Below, in pieces: positions 12,936-23,417 of a stretch of DNA of 64,000 bases. The position numbers and the translations under genes were made by a program. The notes under the pieces were generated by a model. That model saw nothing but the letters and a program-made list of their open reading frames with translations. It did not search any database and was not told the DNA's origin. Source of the DNA: Plantago major. Lineage: Eukaryota; Streptophyta; Magnoliopsida; Lamiales; Plantaginaceae. The stretch is from positions 40,805,431-40,869,430 of the forward strand of contig CM048842.1 of NCBI GenBank assembly GCA_026545765.1, read 5' to 3'. How positions within the stretch are numbered: position 1 is the first letter of the stretch; the number at the start of each line of letters is the position of its first letter.

Positions 12936-14173
12936 GATACCTGGTGGAGTTAAAGTGAATAATGCAATCACTAAGGCTTGTCTACTCAAGAAATCTCTGT
13001 ATGGTCTCAAGCAATCACCAAGGCAATGGTATAAGAGTCTTGATGAGTTTGTTACATCTGTGGGATTTATAAAGAGCTGTTATGACAGTTGTATATATCA
13101 AAAGGGTGATCAGAACACAGGTTTTCTATACCTGTTATTGTATGTTGATGATATATTGATTGCAGGGAAATGCAAGTCCATGATTGATCAAGTAAAAACA
13201 GATCTCAATAAAGAATTTGAGATGAAGGATCTTCGATATGCAAAGAGAATACTAGGCATGGATATCTGCAGGAGCAGTGGTCAAAGAGTTACTACACTTA
13301 AACAGATGAGTTATCTGACTAAAGTATTGCACAAATTCAAGATGCATGAGTCTAAACCAGCATCAGTTCCTATTAGTCAAAGTGTTAAAGTCTAAGCTAC
13401 TCAATGTCCAACAACCACTGAAGAGAAAATTTAGAGAATGGAAACAATAACATATGCTAATGCAGGTGGAAGCATCATGTACACAATGGTGTGTTGCAGA
13501 CCTGATTTGGCTTATGCTATGAGTGTTATCAGTAGGTTCATGAGCAATCCTGGATATACTCATTGGGAAGTAGTAAAAGGTGTACTGAGATTCTTAAAGG
13601 GGACTACAGATCATGGTTTATATTTTAAAGTTGCAGAGAACATTGATCAACCTTTAGTAGGCTATGTGGATGCAGATTTTGCAGCTAATCCAGATACAAG
13701 GAAGTCTAACACAGGTTATGTTTTCACTCTTTATGGGACAACTATCAGTTGGAAAAGATCTCAACAGCCTGTGGTGGCATTATCTACTACTGAGGCAGAG
13801 TTTATTGTACTCACTGAAGCAATCAAGGAGGCTCTATGGCTTAAAGGCTTGTTGAAGGAGCTTGGTTATAATCAAGATTATGTTACTATCTTCTGTGACA
13901 ATCAGAGTGCTATTCAGCTAGCAAACATCAAGTGTATCATGAGAGGACTAAGCACATTGATGTTGTATTACATCAGAGATGTCATTGCTGAAGGATGCAT
14001 TAAGGTGGAAAAGATTCACATTTCTGTGAACATGTCAGATAGTCTGACAAAAGTTGTGCCAATAACTATGTTCCAGTTGTGTTCTTCCCTGATGAAAGTG
14101 CAGAAGGGTTTGCTCCAACCTTAAGGAGTGTTTTGAAGTTAATCAGAGAGGAATTCAATCTAAGGTGGAGATT

Positions 14174-14690
14174 TGTGGAGTAGATTGAATGTTGATGATG
14201 GATTGAGAAGGAAGAAAGAACAACAGTTCTGTTCTTGTTCTGGTATCAGAAGGAAGAAGAATAAAAACGTCATAAAGCCAGGAAGAGTCGCATTTCTACT
14301 TACTCAGGTGTGCTGGCAAATTCCTATTGGCTGATGTCTCGTGGAGTGACGTCATGTAGCGGAAGGAATTGAGTATAAATAGTATTGCATTTTATATTAT
14401 TCATTATTATGTTTCTTATCTATAACATAAAATAACTGTCACTTTCTTCTTCATTCTTCTTCGTCTTTTTCGAGCTTTCTTCTCTGAAAATTCTTCGATT
14501 GAAGATTATTGTAATCGATTTGTATTGATCAATAAGGATTCCCTGGTTGCTCTCGTGGATGTAGGCATTTGCCGAACCACGTAAACACTTGTGTCATTTA
14601 CAATTTATGCATTTTGTGTTTGATTGGAGTTTCGAAGTTGTTTGATCGGAATCGGATTATTGTTTTGTTATTGATTGATTGTGCTTAACA
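14174..14690 (+). repeat. 3' LTR of the Copia element
   Basis: Begins TGTGGAGTAG after a purine-rich tract and ends GTGCTTAACA. It includes a TATAAATAG promoter-like box at about 14376. Confidence 0.9.
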
Positions 14691-14722
14691 AACACTTTAA
14701 ATTAATAATTGATTATATAATA

Positions 14723-14962
14723 CTCTCTCCGTCCCAGTTTCATTTACGCGTATTCCGTTTTCGTAAGTCTCAAATTCAATTACTCATTCCTTTAATATAA
14801 AATCTTTGTCTTACTTTATACATCATCTCTCATACTTTATTCACTATTTATTCTACTTTATTCAAACACTTTCCTACTTTATTACCATATCTCCTAATTT
14901 ATTCACTTTTTTCTTAAAATTGTGTCCGGCCCCGCGGGTAATTGAAACTGAGACGGAGGGAG
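14723..14962. mobile_element. Stowaway MITE (Tc1/mariner type)
   Basis: 240-bp element flanked by TA on both sides (14721-14722, 14963-14964). The inverted ends are CTCTCTCCGTCCCAGTTTCA and its complement ending GAGACGGAGGGAG, the hallmark of plant Stowaway elements. No coding capacity. It sits 33 bp after the Copia 3' LTR. Confidence 0.92.
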
Positions 14963-14964
14963 TA

Positions 14965-15383
14965 TCTCGCTAAATTAATAAAATATTCCGGTTCCAACAT
15001 TATTATTTTATAGAGGTTTTACTGTAGTTCACTTAATTATGAAAAATGAATTATGCAATTTCCTATATTTTTTCCATTCAATAAGAAGGTATACTTAATA
15101 ATTTCTCAGTAATTTTGAGTAATTAACAATGAATAATCAATAAATTGTGGAAACGAACCAAGTACCGACAAGTAAATGGTGTAAAAATTGAGACAATGGA
15201 AGTGACAACGTAAATGCCAAAAAACGAAAAGAAACCAAAACAAGAGATTAATTTGTTCATGCTAAAAAAGAATTAGCTTAGTTTTGTAACCAAAGATAAT
15301 GTGGAGCTGGGCTACCTGAAGCAGGAAAACATTTCATAGCATTGTTGATATAAAACGAGATCCCAAAGTTTCATAACGAGAAG
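14965..15383. other. Spacer, 3' side of the acetyltransferase gene
   Basis: No gene seen. It ends in ACGAGAAG, one half of the target duplication of the next element; the sequence before it continues the 3' flank that resumes at 16080. Confidence 0.5.
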
Positions 15384-16079
15384 TAGGGGTGTACGCGGCG
15401 GGTGCGGGCGGTGTTTTACCAAATATTCAACCGACTCACCTATAGCGGGTGGATAAAATATTAAACTATGGCGGGTGAACAATTTATCAAACCATGGCGG
15501 GTGGGTTGACATTTAAGCGGGTGAATGGCGGGTGGATGGCGGGCGGGTTCAACGTATAAAATAAACATGCTATAATATGTTCGAACAAGATAAATATAAG
15601 TTTCAATACGAAATAAAACACTTCAGAAGTAAGTACAATTACCATACATATGTATAAATTCCAATAAATCCAAAATACAAGTACATTTGATTCCAAATAG
15701 AAGTCTAGATGAAAATGTACTGGACTCATGTTGGTGATAAAAAAAAAAAAATTATTCCAAACACCTGCTACTTGTTATCTCTTCGAGTCATCAATGAGTT
15801 CTTTTTGTTGCTCTCTTTCATGCTCTCATATACTCATATTAATTCTTATTTCTTATATTTACTATATAACTATATAATAAAAAAATAAAAAATATATATA
15901 ATTTACATGGGCGGGTGGGGCGGGTGGGTGGCGGGTGACTTCAGCACTTGCCACCCACCAATTGGTGATTAAATTTTCACCCACCATGGATATTTTTAAA
16001 AATTTTAACCCATGCGGTTTACATGACGGCGGATTGGCAGCAGGCGTGTTTTTTTTTTTTTTTTTTTATGTACAGCCTA
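15384..16079. mobile_element. Non-autonomous hAT-type element, GCGGGTGG-rich
   Basis: A perfect 8-bp target duplication ACGAGAAG lies at 15376-15383 and 16080-16087, the length made by hAT transposases. The ends are imperfect inverted repeats: TAGGGGTGTAC on the left and the complement of TAGGCTGTAC on the right. GCGGGTGG-type motifs cluster at both ends (about 15397-15545 and 15907-16035). It holds no transposase frame. Confidence 0.85.
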
Positions 16080-16300
16080 ACGAGAAGTACAAAACCTATA
16101 CTACACTATGGGAAATCATTTCATCAGCATAACAAGAAGCACAAAACCAATACTACCCTATGGGAAAACATTTATTTCATCAGCAGACAGAGTGCGAACA
16201 ATTTTGTTGAACATATAGACAGAGCAGCATCCACAGAAAGATGCTAGTGATTTCCTTGGCTCTGATGTGGAAATCTGAGGACCAACAATAGCATTACATA

Positions 16301-17203
16301 TTATGATAAGTCCGCACCCCCAAAAGCAAACATGCTCAACGTACATTTGTCGGTCTCAGCAGAAGTACCAACATTAGCAATTTTGGCTAATAAACCCATT
16401 GAAAGTGCATCAGAGGTGTCACAAGGAGGAAGCTGAGCAGCAGCAGCAGCATCAGCAGCATCAGAGGTGTCAGAAGTGGTAAGCTGGCCAGCAGCATCAG
16501 TACTAGAAGCAGGAAGCTGAACAGAATCATTGAAAGTGCCATAAGCGGGAATCTGATCCGCACAACTATAAGAGAGACAAGCAGAAATCCCATCAGCATA
16601 TTCAGTGGTACGTGAACCCTCGCCTACACCAGAGGCGGAACTCAGAGCAGCATCACCAGAGGTGTCAAAAGACTCGCCCCCCTTCTTGGGAGGACAGAGT
16701 AGCTTGAGGCTGAAACCGTCAACCCCCTTCCAGAAATAGCGAAGATACCTCTCACCTCTAATAAACCCAAGGCGACTATACAGTGCGAGTGCTTTGTGGT
16801 TAGTGACCTCCGTCTCCACAATCACCTCCTCACATCCGGATTCCTTCATTGCCGTAATGGCCATGGTGACAAGCTGAGTACCTATTCCTTTTCTTCTGTA
16901 GGTGTCCAGAACAAAGAGTATATTGATGTGACCTCTCATAGTTTTGTGGTGGTGCCTCATCTTGCAAAGCACACTGCCCACACATTCCGAATTGCTGAGT
17001 GCCAGGAAACAAAGTTCAGGATGATGTTCGAGGAAGTAGTCGTGGTTATACATGCAACAATGTGGACCGTGGTCCTGATCGAGTAGTTTCCTGATAAGAG
17101 GCAGGTGATGCTCCCCTTCATAGCTCATGTATTCAATCTTCGATGGATTGATCTCTGCCTTTGCTGCTTGTACCACTTTGTCGCTACCTTCAAAGGTTTC
17201 CAT
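16301..17203 (-). CDS. NAA30/MAK3-like N-alpha-acetyltransferase
   Basis: 300 codons from the ATG at 17203. Residues about 22-170 form a GNAT domain with the acetyl-CoA binding motif RRKGIG (103-108), the EVTNHKALALYSRLGF block (132-147) and VDGFSLKLL, closest to plant MAK3, the catalytic subunit of NatC. NatC acetylates the N-terminal Met of proteins starting Met-Leu, Met-Ile, Met-Phe or similar, on ribosomes. Two features depart from the family as I know it: the substrate loop (about 41-60, DQDHGPHCC) lacks the conserved SEPYSIFTY-type sequence, and a Ser/Ala/Asp-rich tail of about 130 residues follows the domain, where the usual protein ends near 190. The coding region is one exon. hAT-type elements lie on both sides. 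Either a diverged paralogue with altered specificity or an enzyme losing function. Confidence 0.85.
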   Translation of the reverse strand: METFEGSDKVVQAAKAEINPSKIEYMSYEGEHHLPLIRKLLDQDHGPHCCMYNHDYFLEHHPELCFLALSNSECVGSVLCKMRHHHKTMRGHINILFVLDTYRRKGIGTQLVTMAITAMKESGCEEVIVETEVTNHKALALYSRLGFIRGERYLRYFWKGVDGFSLKLLCPPKKGGESFDTSGDAALSSASGVGEGSRTTEYADGISACLSYSCADQIPAYGTFNDSVQLPASSTDAAGQLTTSDTSDAADAAAAAQLPPCDTSDALSMGLLAKIANVGTSAETDKCTLSMFAFGGADLS

Positions 17204-17219
17204 TGGTTGCTGTATCAAC

Positions 17220-17857
17220 CTAAAGGCATCAAAATTATATGGACAGGCAGGGCATCATTAGTATACTGCATGTAACAAGTAAACTATTATGAGAAATGAA
17301 CATACTATAATATCAATAAACATTAAAAGTTTCTTGATGGAATCCCAATCCGCTGGGTCGATACAGATTGCGGGATGTAAGGATCGAAAAACATATGAAA
17401 CACAATTAGATGCCATTGCAAGACTGTATAAAAAATAGAAGCATGAATCGAGGCAAACCAATTCCTAATCAGTTTTAGTCAGATCATTCAATATGAACAG
17501 AAACAACCAATTCCTAATCAGTTTTAGTCAGATCATTCAGAATCACACATTGAATATGAAATATACAAGTAACATGAATCAGAAGAATCACACATTGAAT
17601 ATGAAAGATACAAGTAACATGACTCAACTCAAATTATGAGTATACTACATAACACTAGCTCAAATCGGAAGCGAACAGGACTTGTGCACTACATAATCGA
17701 AGTTAGAAAGCGATAAAAAGTATCCGAAACTAAAACAGTTAGGGAATCTGTAGAGGAAGTAGAAAGGAGCAAGCAAGTTGAATGTAAATAAAGTCCATAT
17801 ATATCCACCATTATCAATTGAAATCGCAAGAAATGAAGGGAAGAAAGATGGCAGTAC
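17220..17857 (-). other. Intron in the 5'UTR of the acetyltransferase gene
   Basis: On the minus strand the donor CAG/GTACTG sits at 17858/17857 and the acceptor CCTTTAG/G at 17220/17219, sixteen bases before the start codon. The stretch has no coding frame. It contains a short direct repeat (AATTCCTAATCAGTTTTAGT at about 17460 and 17510). Confidence 0.65.
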
Positions 17858-17984
17858 CTGAACGAGAATTGCTGAAGACGTATGGAACGGAAGAAGAGAG
17901 ATGAATCGGAAGCTAGCTTAGTTTTCTGGACTGGTAATGGCGGTTTCCCATTTCGTTTAGCTCAACTGCTGCAGCAGCAGCACC

Positions 17985-17992
17985 TATATATA
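17985..17992 (-). promoter_or_regulatory. TATA box of the acetyltransferase gene
   Basis: TATATATA about 125 bp upstream of the 5'UTR exon's splice donor. A start site near 17955 would give an untranslated first exon of about 100 bp. Confidence 0.6.
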
Positions 17993-18183
17993 GTAGAAAC
18001 TCGTTTGAAAAGGGAAGGTGAAACTGATTTCCAATTTCCATCGGAAACCAATTCCTTTGGGAAAAATTGAATATCATTTGATTTGGTTTCATTTCGTGTA
18101 CTGCCCAATTTCAATATCTCTCTACCACACTCAAGTTGAAGTTTTTTTTTTTCCTTCTGCCAGGTTCGAAGATGAGCTGCAAC

Positions 18184-18731
18184 TAGGCTGGGCAGGGGTT
18201 GGGTATTTCGGGTTTTAGAGTGGAACCGGTATCAGATTTTCGGGTATTGGGTACCCAAAACCAAAATTTCTAATATGAGTATTTTTTTTATTCCTCTATT
18301 TCACTTGTATTGGATACACATATTTTAGTTTCTCCCAATCACAACATAGTCTAAGAATATTATGATATCGAGTTTGCCGAATTGGCCTACTTTTGTTTTT
18401 ATATTCCGAAACATATCAAAATATATAACCGACCGAGATTTTGATTGAAATGTGAAAATGAACTTCTTGTTGGTTGGAAAAAAAAGAAGAAATGCAGTAG
18501 TATATTCCCTTGAAAAATTAACTCATTTGAAAATGAATAATATGATAATAACAATAATAGATTAAGTCGGGAATCGAATAAACTCCATTAAGCTTGAAAA
18601 TATAATTGATTAGACAAATTTTGTTGTATTCAGTTTTGTACCCGATATCTGATCGGGTTATAAAACGGGTATATACCCGAAAATACCCAAACAGCCTACC
18701 TAAATCTACCCGACCCGAATGCCTAGCCCTA
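18184..18731. mobile_element. Non-autonomous hAT-type element, CGGGTA-rich
   Basis: Left end TAGGCTGGGCA and right end the complement of TAGGGCTAGGCA form imperfect inverted repeats. Flanks GCTGCAAC (18176-18183) and ACTGAAAC (18732-18739) match at 6 of 8 bases, as expected of an aged 8-bp hAT duplication. Subterminal runs of GGGTA/TACCC lie at both ends. No transposase frame. It lies in the upstream region of the acetyltransferase gene. Confidence 0.75.
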
Positions 18732-18778
18732 ACTGAAACTATGAGTCTCGCGTTAATACTAGAGATAGTGTTGGTCCA

Positions 18779-19350
18779 GATAACGGCAAAGTAAAAGACT
18801 AGGGGGGGGGGGGGGGGTGAATAGTCTTTTAAAACTTTTGTCGATAAACACAGTTTCTCAGAAACCTGGGGGTTTCTGATACTTAAATTTAGAGCGCGGA
18901 AGACTTTAAGATAGGTAAGTGTAGAAATAATAAGTAAGTGTGTGTGTGCTTTGCTGAAATGTAAATACAGAAAGGTAAATAACACAGAAAGTATAGTGGT
19001 ATCTGGAGGTGGCGTAATCCTCCAACTAATCCACTTCGGTCTTTCTGAGACCTAGAATTCACTAGAACAGATAATTGAGTTCACCTTACAATAATCCTAT
19101 TCTAAGATTCCTAAACAAATGGTTCCCAACTAAATGTTCCCCCTGAGTTATTCCCTAGCTCCTAGAGCTAAGTACTTCCTCTACTCAGATAACCTTGGAG
19201 TTATTCCCTGATTTCCCAAATCAAGTACTTCCTCTACTCCACGCCTTGATGGTGTTGGTTATAAGGTTTGTCAGAGAGGCTTCTCGTATAACTTTTTCAG
19301 TTATGTTTTCAGAGAGCCTAATAGAACAAGACTACTTAATACACTTGTTC
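18779..19350 (-). repeat. Partial 3' LTR of the SIRE-like element
   Basis: Matches 23418-23950 and about 25682-25740 of the 5' LTR. It has a G-run near 18803-18817 next to GTGAATAG, a mark of this LTR family. Confidence 0.85.
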
Positions 19351-22300
19351 ACTATGATTATGACTAGGCATTTCATGCTTTTCTTCGTCAGAGTCATCCT
19401 CTCTTTCCACAATGATGTTTTTCCTTTCTGAGAGTTCCTCTTCAGAATCCTTTATCATTAGTTCCTTGAACCTTTCTGAGAGTTCATCAGCAAGGGGTGT
19501 TTTCTTGCTTCCTTCATAGAATACAACATGAATTGATTTTTCAATCTTCTTTGTTCTTTTGTTGTAAACTCTGTATGCTTTGCTAATCATAGAATAACCA
19601 AGAAACACACCTTCATCTGCCTTTGGTTGAAATGTTCTTAGATACTCTTTTCCATTGTTAAGAACAAAACATCTACAACCAAATACTTTTAGATGTTTGA
19701 TATTAGGGGGTCTACCAACCAAGAGCTCATAAGGGGTCTTGTCATGGTGTTTGTTTATCAAACATCTGTTCTGAGTGTAGCATGCTGTGTTTACAACTTC
19801 AACCCAATAAACTTCACTTATCTCAGTGTCAGCTAGCATTGTCCTTGCTGCTTCTTTAAGTGTTCTATTTTTCCTTTATGCAACACCATTTTGCTGTGGT
19901 GTTCTTACAGAGGAAAGTTGGTGTTGTATACCTTTGCTGGTACAAAACTCCTTAATGTACTGGTTGACAAACTCAGTACCATGGTCTGTTCTGATTGCAG
20001 ATACCTTGTCATTTTTCATGACTTCAAGCTTATTCAGCAAGTTTGGTATCTCCACCCTTGCATCGATTGTGCTTGGAAAGATAACCCAAGTGAATCTTGA
20101 GAAGTCATCTACAACAAGACCATACTTCTTCCCGCATAACTAGTTAGATGATTCAAAAGATCCATGTGTAATAGTTGCGTGGTCTAACACTAGAGTGTCC
20201 GATTTTGGACTTGAAAGAGATCTTAGATTGTTTCCCCATCGTGCGTAAGATACCATCCTTTACGAAAGATGTTTGGGAAGGCCAACCACTAACTCTTTCT
20301 TGGCAAGTTTGTTCGAGTTTTGAAATTCAAGTGACTCATTCTTTTGTGCCATAACCAAGGTGCTCTCTGTGACTGGTGGACTCACCATGATACATTCTTG
20401 ATTGTGGCGAGATGCCCAAGCAACATAAAGATCGCTTTCCGCCGAAACCAAGACTGGCTGCTGACTCATTGTCAATAAGTTTGCAATACTTTGCTTTGAA
20501 TTTCACAAGAATCCTTATTCGCAAACCTGGCTCATGCTAAATAGATTATATTTCAAACCCTTAACATGTAATACGTCGTTGATAGTTAATGATCCTAATT
20601 TGACGTACAAATCCGAGGGATTTAATTCTCCTCCAGCAAATCTGATGTCTGGTCCATTGTTGCAAGCTTTGTAGTTGACCAGATTTGCTTTGTCTCCTGT
20701 CATGTGCTTTCCGCATCCACTATCAAATAGCCATTGAACCTTAGTCCAAGAGGCGTTCTGCACAAAACAGGAAAAAGGAGTTAGGTTCTTACTTCAGAGA
20801 TAGAACCATTTAGACTAAACATTCTTCCAGTAGGAATCCACATTTTAGTGAATTTCTTGGGAGTTTGTTTTTGTCTAACTTGATTAGAAGGAGATGCAAT
20901 AAAATCAGTAATTTTGATCTCAATTTTCCTTCTTGTGGTGTTTCTTGGTGTTCCTTTTGGTGCTTTACGACCACAGGTTTACGCAGGATTGCTTTTCAGC
21001 AAACTTAGCCTTTCTGGCCAGGTTCCTTCTAGCTCTGGCATTCATTTTTTCAGTGGCTTGAGATTTCTTCCACTTCTGTCTATTGCTACGTGCAATATCA
21101 GCCTTGCGCCATTGCTCTTGTCCTTCCTTATATTGTTGCAGAAGAACTTTTCCAATAGCACGATAGCCAATGCCATTTCGAACACCTTTGGCTTTCTGAA
21201 TACGTTCTTCAGAAGCCTTACTAGTTTCTGCACCATCTTTATTTTCATTAAATGGTACAGTAGAGAATTTGCCTATTCCATCAATTCTTCCTTTCCTAGT
21301 AATGTAGCAATGTGGATGGTTACATGTCTGAGGGTTATGTTTCTTTTCAGAAACCTTATGCGCAAGTTTCTTGTGAACTTGTTGTTCTTTCAAAGGTTGG
21401 GTTGCTACTCCTTTTCCTTTGTTAACTACCCTAGCTTTCTAACCAATGCTATAGGTGGTTGAAGAACCATTCTGTTGACTTTTTACAAAGGTCAACCTTT
21501 CATCACTCTTCTTCAGAGGAGATGAATTACTCGATTGTTCATCAAGTCCAAGTCCACCTTTCTCAGAGGGATCTCTCAGATAGGATTGAACCTCAGTGAG
21601 AGTGTCACTAGCCTTTGCATAAGATTGGAAGGATAGCTCTTTCTTTCTGAGTTCTTCATTCTCAGAAAGCAGCTTCATCATTTTCATAGTAAGTTCATCC
21701 AAGGCTAGTTTGTGAGAATTTTCATTCCCATATATCTGAGATTTCAGAAAGGCTATTTCAGCGTTCTTGTTCTCGGATACTCTGGTTAGCTCAGAAACCT
21801 CTTTTTCAAGAGTTTCTTTGCTTTCCTCTAGAATTCTGGTTTTGGATTGTGCTTCCAGAAATTCTTTCTCATAACGATCCAATTCACTCTTGACCAACTC
21901 CAGATCCTCAATTCCATCATCACTCTCATAGTACAGAAATTATGAATTGTTAGTTACCTCATCAGCCATAAGACACATTTCAATGTTGGAGATGTCTGGA
22001 CCAGCAATCTCAGCAACTCCACACATTTCTTTCTTCTTAAGGCCGAAGTCAATTACATCGTGGGTGATTCCACACAATTCTGGTGATGGTAGGTTTGAGT
22101 CATCTGAATCTCCATCTTCAGAATCTGTCTCAAAGTCTAGAGCATCAAGTTGAATTTGAATCTTCTTCCTTTCTTCAGTCAGTAAGGCCCTTTGCTTTCT
22201 CTTGAAATTTCTTCTGTCCTTCTTGTCACCTGTCTTGAGCTTGTTTAAAGCAGGACAATCTCTCTTGAAGTGACCAGGCTTTTGACAATAGAAGCAGATA

Positions 22301-23321
22301 TCATTTCCTATTTCTGCAACTTCAGTACTAACACCTTTCGGAATGGGGGTGTTCAAAGAGTTGTTCACTTGTATGTTCTTGTACTGATGATAGTTTGGGC
22401 CAAGATGTTTTTTCAGCTTTTCTTTAGCTTTTCTTCTCTCAATCTCTTGACTCACAAATTTCTTCATGTGTCTTACTGCAAGAGCATTTTCTTCAGATGC
22501 TTCTTTGGTATCCTTCTTTTCAGAAGTACCTTGAGAAACTAGAGCAACACTTTGCAACTTTTTAGCTGTTTGTTCTCTCTGAGTTGTCTCATAGTCTACA
22601 GTAGCAAGATGAGAGAAGAGCTCTATTGGAGTAATATTTGGCATCCCTTGATTGAAATAAAAGAACTTAGTGTGTTCCCAGTTGTGATTGAGACTTCTGA
22701 CAATAGTCTTAATCTTTTCTGACTGGGAGTATCTATAGCTTTCACCAAGTGCAGCCATATCACTCATAAGAGTAGTAAATTTGAAATCAAGTTCTTCCAG
22801 AGTTTCAGTGGGACCTTGTTTGAAGTTTTGAAACTTCAATTTAAGAACTTCGAACTTGTTTTCTTTGGTTTTATCAGTTCCGACACAGATTTCTTCAATC
22901 AATTGCCAGGCAACTTTCGCCGTTTTATAGCACCCCACAGTTTACACTGTATGTGCTCAGGTGTCGATCTGATGATTATATTATGAGCTTGACCATCCAA
23001 TCTGTGTCTCTTGGCATCTTCAGATGTCCAGAGCTCTCTTGGCTTGTCTTCATATATGATGCTTCCATGAGCAACATGACCACTATCACTAGCAGCCATG
23101 TCCTCGCTTCCATCTTCCTTGTCTGAGGCTTTTCTTCCATCAGACACCTCAGTAACTTGTTTGAGTTGTCTGATTTTGATAGGCCCTTCATTGATGACAT
23201 AGATCATCTCATCACTAATGGCCTCCAGATGGATCATCATGTTGTTCTTCCATTTCTCGTAGTTTTCTGGCTTTACGACGGGTGCATAACTCAGAGACAT
23301 ACCTGCCCACTTAACACACAA
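19336..23321 (-). pseudogene. Copia gag-pol remnant of the SIRE-like element
   Basis: Gag spans about 23321-21440: a UBN2-type domain (KFEVLKLKFQNFKQG), a zinc knuckle CFYCQKPGHFKRDC near 22290, then an acidic and coiled-coil-prone part. A protease-type WLFDSGCGKHMTG lies near 20730. Integrase sequence is at about 20140-19480 (FGCRCFVLNNG, VFLGYS). Known family role: particle formation and integration. Broken by several changes. Confidence 0.88.
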
Positions 23322-23403
23322 ATTATATAGACCTCAGAAAGGGACAAAGTTCCTTCACCTATCAGGGGATCTAGGTTCAGTGCAGAGGGCTTGTGAGCCT
23401 CCC

Positions 23404-23415
23404 GCTCTGATACCA
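23404..23415 (-). promoter_or_regulatory. Primer-binding site of the SIRE-like element
   Basis: TGGTATCAGAGC on the minus strand, complementary to initiator Met tRNA, two bases after the LTR end at 23418. Confidence 0.85.
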
Positions 23416-23417
23416 CT

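Noticed and set aside
20914-21462. 182-codon plus-strand hydrophobic frame
   Set aside because: Complement of the Lys/Glu-rich minus-strand gag-pol region of the SIRE-like element.
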